From Lasiosphaeria ovina (lineage: Eukaryota > Ascomycota > Sordariomycetes > Sordariales > Lasiosphaeriaceae), in assembly GCA_033439765.1 (NCBI GenBank), contig JAULSN010000001.1, positions 1,116,001 to 1,180,000 of the forward strand: a stretch of 64,000 nucleotides of DNA, read 5' to 3'. The notes beneath the pieces are model-generated. The model saw only the letters and a program-made list of their open reading frames with translations, had not been told where the DNA came from and searched no databases. Of this stretch, positions 1 through 9,787 are shown one piece after another; the first letter of the stretch is position 1; each line of letters opens with the position of its first letter. Position numbers and translations under genes: made by a program.

Positions 1-675
1 AGCCGCTCCTTCCTCTACAGAAAATTAGAATGACGTCTGCCGCGTACGACATGCATGGCCCAGGAAGGCGCGCTTCGCCATGTTGTGCCTGTGCTACAAA
101 GCATGGCAGTGGCTATCCCGGAACTTGGAGGATCTGACATGCATGCATTCTGCTTCTGTTCTTTCCATGTTCCAACGCCACGGTGCAATGCTGCCAAACA
201 TTGAAGGCGGCATGGAGTTCCACTGCCGTCGCGGCCCAACAACACGAGACAGCATCACCGGACTATCGATGGGAGGACAATATGCCGGCAGTCGTTTGCT
301 GACTAGAAAACCAGAAAAGCTTCCCGTCCTCAAACCACAACGCTGTCTGGACGCACCTGGCCAGGTGATGTGATGTGCCTTCCATCCGGTCCACCCCCCG
401 TCCGTTAGTTAGTCGCAGTGCCTCCGTCTGGATTGGAAACCCGAAGATGGCAAGTGAGCCCACGATCAGGCTGCCTTGCAGCCCACCAAGAAAAGAAGAC
501 CAAGGCAGGGCATACCGTTGGTAAAGTAGGTGGTCGAACATGGATTGCGGTTTGCTCACTCAGACAGCCCGCCCGCAGCACCCAAGCCCCTGGGACCCAA
601 AAAAACCTGGAACTTGGTCTCGCCTGTCGTGAACCCCAACCTAGGTTGTTCCTAGGCTAGGCTCCTAGGCGCGTG

Positions 676-715
676 GTGCGGTGCGGTGCGGTGCAGTGCA
701 GTGCAGTGCAGTGCA
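676..715. repeat. GTGCG/GTGCA pentamer microsatellite
   Basis: Eight tandem pentamers: three GTGCG followed by five GTGCA. It lies in non-coding sequence. Confidence 0.9.
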
Positions 716-1113
716 GGTGTGTTTGAACTTTGTGGGTTTGCGGCGCTTGTCGCGCCATTGGCTCCGCCGTTCAGGTCCCTTGCTGCAGGTCAAATGTGAC
801 AGTTCAGTTCTTGCCCGGTTATCTCGATCTATGCCGCCCACTCAATGGCAGCCCGCGTGGTGATCGGATGGCAGCAAGTCACACTGTCTGCCTATCCCCC
901 CAGGCCTGGTGTATGGTGCCAGCGACAGAAACGATGACAGACAGCGGCCTATAGTACAGCCTGGGAGAAGAAGCAGAGAGTACAGTACTGCACCAAGTAT
1001 GCACGGAGCCATTCGCCCTTCAACATCAACCAGTGGTGTCATCGACATTTATTTTTCGGGCGATAACACCTATCTTATGCTCGCCCTACCAACCTTCCCG
1101 GCCTTTAAGTACT

Positions 1114-1142
1114 ATGTACAGTACAGTGACGGTACTGTACAT
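1114..1142. repeat. Perfect 11-bp inverted repeat with 7-nt loop
   Basis: ATGTACAGTAC at 1114-1124 is the exact reverse complement of GTACTGTACAT at 1132-1142. The spacer is 1125-1131. The function is unknown. Confidence 0.85.
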
Positions 1143-3848
1143 ACACACCACGGCCTCTTCGATGCAGTCCCACCCACCATCTCAACCACGAGATGACTCT
1201 AGCAAGCATACCTGCCCTATCAGAGCCGCCGAAACGAGCCGATCAAGGTGACGGGCGCCGCTTCCGATCCCATCAGATGCCCAACTCACAGCGCATCTGA
1301 ACATGCCATTGCCGGCACTGGGAATAATCGTCGGCTTTGGTGAGACTGCACAGCCAAGGGCGGTGCTCGCTGAAACAGAAGCTCTTTAAGCTCAAACCCA
1401 GCGCCGCAGAAGGGGCCATCTTTTCTCTCTGTGCCACCTTAGGGTTCACCAACAACACCATGTGCATGTGGGTGCAACTGCAACAGACAGACACGGGGGA
1501 GCCAGATTCCGTGGCTTACACGGATCGCTTGTAACAACATTACCAGCTTCCAGCTCGGAATACGGAGATTACGGATCGGAAGAATGGGGGGGCGGCTGCG
1601 GAAACCGGTCGCCTCCCCGCCATCGCGGAACCGAATCAGATGGCCGCATTTTTCTTGAAACGGATCTCACGGCTCCATTGACAGTGGCGCTAACCCCTGG
1701 ACCTACGTAGCTGGGACCAGGCCCAAGCATCGTTTTGGCCTTGTTGGACTGAAATAGATATACTAGTTGTTGCATTGATGGGCAATCGGCCACATGGCCG
1801 CCTAAACGGAGCCGAGAAACCATTAAGACGAGGCGAGAGCTTCGGTTCTGGCAGTACCAGAAGGAGTCATCATTGCAAGAAACCAGCCAAGGCCAAGAGT
1901 TGAATTGAGAATACGGATAGCAACCCAACCCGACATTACTCGCATCATTGATACCTTCAGCCCCTGATTCGGGAATGGAGGTACGGGATACGGGGGTACA
2001 GTGCTCCGTACTTACATATAATTGCTTTTTCCTTGCCGACCATTCGCCCACTAGACAAGCGCACAACGACGGAGACGAGAGATCCCAGTCCCGGGGCCTT
2101 TCCAATATTGGCGGCGGCGGCAGCAGCAAGGGGGTTGGGGGTACCCAAAAAGAAATATGGACTCGCTTCAAGACCTTGTCAACGAATTCGACGTTCAAGC
2201 ACACGCATTGGCTAGCGTTGTTCACACCGTCTCTTTTCCACTGGAGCGCGAGCATCACGAGAGCCACAGATTCTGCTGTCGTCGGCTCGCCGTCGTCCGA
2301 CCCCGTCGCCATACTTACTCCGTACAATACCGTCGAATGCAACAACACGAGCCGTCGTTGCCGTGCATCTCGGCAGGACAGCAAACATCGCCACCTGTGC
2401 GTCCCTACCTAGTTCTAGCTAGCTTACGTGAACATTCCTTGCTCTACTCAGCCGCAGGCCTCCCCGGAGAGGGCACTGTTCTCGCCCGCGAGTTTGATTA
2501 TGTATTATTCGTATTGTTCAATACAAGAAAGACAACGGGCCCCATGGGCAGGCCATGGGCCATGCCACGGCCGGCAACCGACGTGGCAGGGGAGGCACTC
2601 CGTGCCACAGTTCGCAGTTCACGGCGACCCGGTCGTTGCAGACTATTTCTCTTCCACCCTCGTCCTTTTGCATTGATCGAGGCCGAGGCCTGATTCATAA
2701 GCCTCTGGGTACTTTGTCTGGTGCAAACGGCCAACCAACCGCGTGTGTCTAGACGTCTGTCTGTCTGCCGTTCTGTCGCTCTACTCGAGTATTCAAGTCG
2801 TGTTTGCCCCTGCCTGCTGCCCCTGCACTGCACTCGCCCACCTCTTTGCTTTCCCGCCGTCCATGACCTGACCGCCGTCACCACCACCGTCAGCCACCCC
2901 CCTTCCGACTTGCTTCATTCCGGCACTCGTCCTCATTTCCGTCTTCCGTCTCCATTTTCGGGGATCCAGAGTCGATATTGCACGCCATCTTTGCAACGTG
3001 CTCCGGCCTAGGAACCATTGGCGCTGTCCGTTCTCCGCTTCTCATCCGAGTTGCCGCCGGGCAGGGGTACCCTTTCAACTCGTCCGCGCGACATACATCT
3101 TCGCCTCGTGCCAAAAAAATACCAATCTCGGCTCGGGGCGCGCCTGATCGGAAATCGGATTCCGTCAAGGGCGATCACGCAACGCCGTCTCGGTCCGTCC
3201 CGGTTTTTGGATTCCAGCGGCGCCTCTTTTCCCAAACGACATTGGATCCGTAGGCCTCGTCCAAATCTGACCCGACACGAAGGAGTGAAGCTGGCTCCCA
3301 AGGGACTCTTCAAGTCTTGCAAAGTTGCCAATTGCCCGCTGCATCAAGTGTCAATAAGTGCAGTCTTCACTGAGGGGTGCCGGAGGTATCTGCATTTTTT
3401 ACTCTGTTGTCGTGCGATTTTGAACCAGAACGCCTCCCTATTTTGCCGAGCTATTTCCAGTCTGAGACGTCGGAATAGGAGTTTCCTTTTTTGTTACTAC
3501 CGCCTGGGTGCCTGTTGCTACACGAGCGAGCCGCAGCAACAATATTTTTTTCGGCAGGAGGCAACCGTCGGGACGTGCCTGGAGAAGCCTGGAATAGCCT
3601 TTCGAAGTGCCTTGAAGAGGCCGCCCCTGACCTCGGTCTGTATTCAGAGAAAGTACCGCCTTGGGTTTTGCTTGTTGCACAGCCCCGTGAGTTGACTCTT
3701 GCCTGAACCCGACAGCTTGGGTAGGTAGGCGGCACTGTGGTAAAGGAGTCGGTTGAAACAGGAACGACCAGCAATTGACAAAGATCTGGACTTCTGGAGT
3801 TTACGCACTAGGTCAAGGACTTGGCAGACTGAAGCTGCCTCGCTTCAT

Positions 3849-3869
3849 CCAATCCCAATCCAATCCAAT
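3849..3869 (+). promoter_or_regulatory. Cluster of four CCAAT boxes upstream of the HMT1-like gene
   Basis: CCAAT occurs at 3849-3853, 3855-3859, 3860-3864 and 3865-3869, about 300 nt before the start codon at 4166. CCAAT is the binding core of the fungal HAP/CBC complex, which is involved among other things in iron and redox control. The tight 5-6 bp spacing may instead be a simple repeat, so binding is an inference. Confidence 0.45.
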
Positions 3870-4165
3870 CCAAAACAAAACAAAAAAAAATACCTGACCT
3901 ACTACTTAAAGAGTGTCGTGGTGACCACCTTCCCTCTTGCTCCTTTTGCGGCAGTTCTTCAACACCAGAGAACCCAGAAAGCACGCCAAGCCCACAGTTG
4001 TTTGGAGATCGACATTGTTTACCCCCGATCCGACGGCAGCGCCAGAAGCTGCATACGGCCAAGAAACCACATCATCGTCCCAGTCGTCTCGATACCAAGA
4101 CTAGAATCTAGACATTGACGTACGCTCCTTGGACTGCTGCGCCGATTAGGCCTACTACATACACC

Positions 4166-7100
4166 ATGGCGGACCCATACGACGCCGGCATGGCTTACCA
4201 GGCATCAAACCCGCAGATGGAGCCTGCCCTTACGAGCCTCCACTATGCCTATCCGATCACCGTGTTCGTCTATTATATAGTCTCGACGGCCATTGCCGTG
4301 TTGACCTTGCAGACGAGATCAACCGACGAGGCCCACGGGCGTCGGCGGACCATCATTTGGCTGCTAACGTTCATCATCCTCACCTTCTTTGCCCAGCTGC
4401 TCAACATGATGGTGCTCTCGTTCTGCCGCCACGAGGTTCCCTCTGAGCAGGACACCATCATCAATCTTCTCTCGTGCATTCTGGTCTTTGGCGTCGAGCT
4501 TGCCGGCCTGACGGACTCTCTGAAGCCTGTCTGGCACCCATACATAGGGTCTTTCGGGTTGGCCTTGGTTTTCGAACCCATTATCGAGACCTTGTCGCTC
4601 CTGGGCCGGTCGCCAGAGCGCCCTACGTATGCCGAGTTCTTCGACATATCCGCCGTTGCCACTAGATACATCGCTTTGTTGCTGGCCCTTGCCTTTTACG
4701 CCGAGGGCCTCTGGACTGCCAGGCAGGAGAGTTCGACCGACTCGGAACGCCAGAGCCTGCTCAAGCCAAATGGCCACCCCAATGGTGATGCTTCCGAGAC
4801 GGCCGATGGCCAGTCGGACGGCCAACAGCAGGAGGGTTACGGCTCGACAACCTCTGACTCGGCAACCTCTGGTTCGGAAACCGCCAACTCGGCAGCCTCC
4901 GACCCGGCGACGTCCGACTCGGCGAGTGACGACAGCGAGACTACGAAAACCGACACGAAAGCCGACACGAAAGCCGACAGGGCAGAGTCCCCGTGGGAGA
5001 GACGCGAGAGACAGGCTAATGAGCAGATGGAAAAGCGACTCAAGGAGAAGGGAAATTGGATTACTTATGCGAAGAGCTTCCTGGTATGTCAACCCAATCC
5101 TCCATCACCCCCGTAACCCACTAGCAGCTCTTCTAACGACAAGGTCAAATGTCCAGGTTTTCGTTCCTTATATCTGGCCTGTGAACAACCGGAAGCTCCA
5201 AATTCGTATTGCGCTCGTGGGATGCTGCTTGCTCGCCATGAACGCCGTCAACGTCCTTATCCCCCGGCAGATGGGCATCATTACGGACAGCCTCAACGGA
5301 GATAACGACACGAACCCCTGGATAGCGGTCCTGGTCTTCGCCGGGCTAAAGCTGGTAGCCTCGGAGGCTGGGCTCTCGCTGCTTCGCCAGTGGCTGTGGA
5401 TCCCCGTCGAGTACTATTCGTTTGGTGCCCTGAGCACGGCGGCGTACTCGCACGTTCTCAACCTCTCTTCCGACTTCCATGATTCGAAGAGCTCGTCGGA
5501 CATTATGATGGCGATACAATCTGGACAGAGCATATCGAGCATGCTCGAATCCATTTGCTTCCAGGCCATCCCGATGCTCGTCGACATGTCGGTGGCCTTT
5601 GTCTATCTCTCGATCGAGCTAGGGCCGTACGAGGGGTTCATTACGGTTGCCACGGCCTCGATATTCCTCTTCATCGCCACTCGGATGATCTCAGGGCTCA
5701 AGGCAGCCCGCCGGGGCGAGGTCAGCGCGTGGTTCGAGGAACACTATGTCCGTCAGGCGGGCATCCAGGGCTGGTCCACCGTCACCTGCTTCAACCAGGT
5801 CGGACACGAGGAGGACCGCTACTCGGCTGCTGTCCAGAATCGTGTGGTCAAGTCGCAGAAGGTCTACTTTGGTTATATCCTTGCGTATGCCTTCCAGTTC
5901 TTGGTACTGCTGTCGGGTCTTCTGGCGGGCGCCTTTCTCGCCGTCTATCAGGTCACGCATTCGGACCCGGATCCCGCCTCCGGCAGGCATGCCACGGCAG
6001 GCAAGTTCATCATGCTGTTGACGTACTGGGCACAACTGGTTGCCCCTCTGACCTTCTTCGCGACACTGGGCAAGTCGGTTTCCAGGGACCTGATCCATGC
6101 AGAGCAGCTTCTGGACATCATGCAGACAAAGCCGACAGTCACCAACAAGGTGGGCGCGCCACCGCTGGAGTTTACCGGCGGACACGTTGTTTTCGACGGC
6201 GTGCATTTCTCATACAACAACAAGAAGTCCATCCTGAAAAATATTAGCTTCAACGCGACCCCGGGCATGACGATTGCTTTTGTTGGTGCCACAGGCGCGG
6301 GCAAGTCGACCATCCTGAAGCTCCTGGACCGCTTCTACGACGTCACGGAGGGATCCATCAAGATTGACGGCCAGGACATTCGCGACGTCGATCTCTTCAG
6401 GTAAGTACCAATCTCTTTTTGTGTGTTCACCTGTCAGTGCTAACTGATGGGCCGATATAGTCTGCGAGGCCAAATCGGTGTGGTGCCCCAGGCCCCGATT
6501 CTTTTCGACGACACCATCATGAACAACGTACGCTATGCAAAGCTCACGGCGACGGATGAGGAAGTCTACGAGGCTTGCAAGGCTGCTAGCATCCACGAGC
6601 AAGTCTTGACTTTCACAGATGGTAGGTTTAAATCTATGCAGCCATACAATTCCGTACAAGGTTCCAAGCAGTCCTGACAATAGAGCAGGTTACCAAACCC
6701 GTGTTGGCGAACGCGGCATCAAGCTTTCTGGCGGCGAGCTGCAGCGAGTTGCAATTGCACGCGCAATCCTGAAGAGGCCTGCCATCGTGCTGCTCGACGA
6801 GGCAACAAGTGCGGTCGACACGGAAACGGAGCAAAAGATCCAGGAGGCTTTGCGCGTGCTCTGCGAGGGCCGCACTACGTTTATAGTAGCGTGAGTTCTT
6901 GCCATGGTGCGACAGAAGAATATCACGCACATACTGACTTGGTTGGGTGGCTATGCTAGGCACCGACTATCCACCATTATGAACGCAGACAGCATCGTTG
7001 TTATCACGGGCGGCGAGCTGGTTGAGCAGGGTAGCCACGAGGATCTAATCCGGGCGAATGGCAAGTATGCAGACCTGTGGGCCAAACAGATCTTTGTACG

Positions 7101-8097
7101 ACCAAAGGACAAGGAGGAGGCCGAAGACAAGGCAGCAGTGAAGGAAGCCAAGACGCCCACTATTCTCAACGATTTGACAGCCGAGGAGACCAGCTCGGAG
7201 CTTGCCAAGGTCAACAGCACACCGGCGTTGAGCACAATGTCCAACGAGCACTCCAAGGATTCGGCTTCGTCGAGCGGCAGCAGCAGCAGTGACGAAACCC
7301 ATGTCGAGGGCCGCTCGAGATCAGCCTCCTTCTCGGGGCACACGAAAGAGGTATAGACGTGCCAAAAGTGACTGTATTATTTATATACATCCTTTTGGCT
7401 GTTTCTATTCCCGTCTAACACACCCTTTCTCGTGCCGCAGGGATCGAGACTGAACCCTGGCGCGCCGCCATTCACGCCCCGGTCTCTGGGGGCTGCTCGT
7501 TTATCTGCAGCGGTTCCCGCTGCGGCCGTCTCAAGTCCGACACGAGCGGAACTCTCTCACTCGGGCGATGGCCATTTTCACAGCAGGACGGCTACCCCGG
7601 TTCGCGCGGCTCCTCTGCCAGTTGCTCACCACCCCGTCCAGTACTTTACGCCTTTCGTCATGGTTCCAGCGTCGTATCCCATGTTTCAGCCCGCGCAGTT
7701 GGCGCCGCCGCCGCTGGTGTCGCGAGGCGCGTCGATGAGAGTTGAACCAGATAATCAGAGTCGGAACTTTGTGCAAGAATATCGCCCCGCAGTTGCTGCA
7801 GCGGCAGCAACAGCGCACGAAAGTGGCGAGGGAGGGAATACTGCAGCAGTACCATCGTCGTCGCTGCAATGTTCTTCATACAGCTACGACAATGGTAAGG
7901 CGGCGAATAATCGAGGGGCGAACGCTGACAGCAGCTCGGAGGACGAGGACGGGGGCGAGGAAGACGGCCCCAAATATCATCCCTACTACTCGCGTAGAAT
8001 ACTATCCAAGAGCGAGCCTTCGGGGACAACGGACCCTACCACTACTCCTAGCACGCCGTCCCCTTCCCAGCAGAAAACCTCACACCCGACTTCATGA
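4166..8097 (+). CDS. hmt1: HMT1-like vacuolar half-ABC transporter (heavy metal tolerance), with PAM2-bearing C-terminal exon
   Basis: Predicted exons are 4166-5083, 5157-6400, 6461-6621, 6689-6890, 6960-7350 and 7441-8097, giving 1190 aa. The start at 4166 has a strong caccATGG context; the upstream in-frame codon at 4115 is TTG. The N-terminus holds about five membrane segments (TMD0), then a Ser/Asp/Thr-rich linker with a KADTKAD repeat, a six-helix ABC core, Walker [10 protein letters not shown], signature LSGGE, Walker [13 protein letters not shown] and H-loop AHRLST. This order matches S. pombe Hmt1, which moves phytochelatin or glutathione conjugates into the vacuole. Introns 1-5 have consensus sites and restore frame. 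The last intron (7351-7440, GAG|GTATAG, branch TCTAAC, GCCGCAG|G) leads to a 218-codon exon that opens on [12 protein letters not shown], a PAM2 motif, and has no ATG of its own before it. If this intron is retained, translation stops at 7356 (973 aa). The transporter call is very sure; the terminal exon is probable. Confidence 0.9.
7441..7482 (+). other. PAM2 (PABC/MLLE-binding) motif at the start of the probable last HMT1 exon
   Basis: The exon beginning at 7441 reads [14 protein letters not shown]. This fits the PAM2 consensus xLNPxAxxFxP, which binds the MLLE domain of poly(A)-binding protein. The spliced frame from GAG at 7348-7350 runs straight into it. The rest of the exon is Ala/Pro/Ser-rich with an acidic run ([13 protein letters not shown]) and looks disordered. 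Confidence 0.7.
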
Positions 8098-8439
8098 TGA
8101 CAAGTGACGGCCGAACTTTCTTTGCCCCATTCTTTTCTGCTTCTCATGCACTGGAGGCGTTTTATTTCCCTTTGCCCCTCTTTCTCTCGCTGAACTTATT
8201 ATGCGGCACGCAATACATTTCGGATTTCGATACCATACCTGATTCACACGCTCGCTCGCTTATGACAATAAGAGCCACCGCCCCTGGAAAGACCAGTCAG
8301 ACAACACACATCGCGGCAGTTTTAAGTGGGAATGAAAGGACCCATTCACTTCTTTTTCAGCTGGGGTTCGTTTTTTTTTTTTTTTAATGAAAAGAAGCAC
8401 ACGGTGATTTGATTATACCCTTGCATTCATGGTGCACAC

Positions 8440-8456
8440 GGGGGGGGGGGGGGGGG
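8440..8456. repeat. Poly(G) run of 17
   Basis: An uninterrupted G tract in the convergent intergenic region. Homopolymers of this length are error-prone in sequencing, so the exact length is uncertain. Confidence 0.85.
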
Positions 8457-8736
8457 CAGACCATTTTTACTTACATAGATAGACTATGGAGGGTGCATCA
8501 TTGCCCGGGTGTCTTTGCTCGTACAGTACAGTACTTACTTGTCCAGACAGATAGAGAGAGAGGAAAATGACGGGAGCAAGATGGGCACACGGTCCAATTG
8601 AGTTTTAATGGGGGGGTTTTTTTTTCATTTTTGTCTCCTTTCTTATGACCTCTCTCTTTCCTTGTCAGTTTGGTTTTCGTTTTCCTTGTCCGTCTTTTTT
8701 TCATTAGACGGCAGGCAGGCAGGCATATGGACTAAA

Positions 8737-8781
8737 ACTGGACTGGACTGGACTGGACTGGACTGGACTGGACTGGACTGG
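8737..8781. repeat. ACTGG pentamer microsatellite, nine units
   Basis: Nine perfect ACTGG units, followed by GTTGGTTGG. The array is non-coding. Confidence 0.9.
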
Positions 8782-9787
8782 TTGGTTGGTTTAGCAACAA
8801 CAACAACAACGGCGCGGCTCGGCTTGGCACGGCGGGTTAAAACAAAAGGGGCAAACCTTGAGTAATGAAATGATATTTGTTTTTCTTTGGGTAGATTTCC
8901 AAGCAGGTTGCCCCTTACCTCATTCATGGTGATCAGGCCGTCTCGGGAGACTTTACAAGCGAGCAGCTCGGCAAAGAGACATCAAGAATGCTCGTTGCTG
9001 CTTGTTCGCGTTGACGTGATCTTCTTGTCCGCTGCGGCTATTTTGTTGCTTGCTGAGTTAGGTACCTAGGTAAAGGATTAATTTTCAACAATATTAGTTT
9101 GGTCAGTGGAACAAACGCAGGTAACTATTTGTTTGCATAGAATACACACACCCAGAGGAGAAGCGGTTTGTCCCAGCGGGGAGATCAATGGCCCGAGAGG
9201 CTAACACGGGCATTTGGTCCTTCGATCAGAAGAGAGACCGTTTCTAAGACAGCCAGCCAGCTACCCAGCCAGCCGACCTCGGTTGTCATGCATGCGGCCA
9301 TCCATCACGACGTCACCACAATCTACTTGCAAGATACATATGAACTTTAAACATGCTTCGGTTCTTCACAGACACAAGACGCACGCATGAGGATCCGATT
9401 GTAATCCGTACTGAACAAAATCTGGTTTTATCCTGGATCCGTACCCAAGGTAGAGACCAGGATCTTCTTGCATACTCGAACTTATTTACTGTAGGTATGT
9501 ACATGTAGCGATAATTTCGCTCGCTCGCTCGCTAGCTTGTTTGTGTTCTCGCCTCTAGCCTCTTCCATACCAAAAGAACTTGACCCGCCGTAGAAGAAAG
9601 CCAAAGTGAGCCGCCGAAAATAATTTTCCTCCTTCAAACGCCATTGCCGAGGTTCAGAGTGCGTACTTACAGGGAAAAAAGACAAAAGAAAAGGTAGGTT
9701 AGGTATCCAATAAGGAAGAGAGAGAAAAGAGACCGCTGTGCCCAACCCAAAAGCTCCATACGAAAACGCAAGCCAAACCTCGCTCCG

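Larger units (their letters stand above)
1..4165. other. Gene-free stretch upstream of the HMT1-like gene
   Basis: I see no supported coding region here. The longer open frames either lack an ATG (those ending near 2384 on the minus strand and opening near 3018 on the plus strand begin with TTG) or encode low-complexity peptides with no recognisable domain. The stretch holds a GTGC(G/A) pentamer repeat at 676-715, an 11-bp inverted repeat at 1114-1142, scattered TACGGAG/CTCCGTA motifs (for example near 1561, 2010 and 2320), and a CCAAT-box cluster at 3849-3869. The last few hundred bases are probably promoter and 5' leader of the ABC transporter. Confidence 0.6.
8098..9787. other. Convergent 3' intergenic region between HMT1-like and Cu-ATPase genes
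   Basis: No coding region is supported. It holds T-rich runs near 8370-8385 and 8618-8630, a 17-G run at 8440-8456, an ACTGG pentamer array at 8737-8781, an AAC repeat near 8793, and TCGC repeats near 9520. The 3' UTRs of both convergent genes presumably lie here. Confidence 0.6.

Noticed and set aside
1569..2384. Minus-strand open frame of 271 codons
   Set aside because: It begins with TTG, has no domain, and open frames of this length are expected by chance somewhere in 64 kb of moderately GC-rich DNA.
3018..3695. Plus-strand open frame of 225 codons before HMT1
   Set aside because: Starts at TTG; Arg/Ser/Cys-rich translation with no recognisable domain; probably promoter or leader DNA.
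4115..4165. N-terminal extension of HMT1 (TYAPWTAAPIRPTTYT)
   Set aside because: The codon at 4115 is TTG, whereas 4166 is an ATG in a strong context.
7432..8097. Separate small gene after the HMT1 transporter
   Set aside because: The frame opens with GTG and has no ATG before the PAM2 motif, while a branch point and acceptor precede 7441; better read as the last exon of the transporter.
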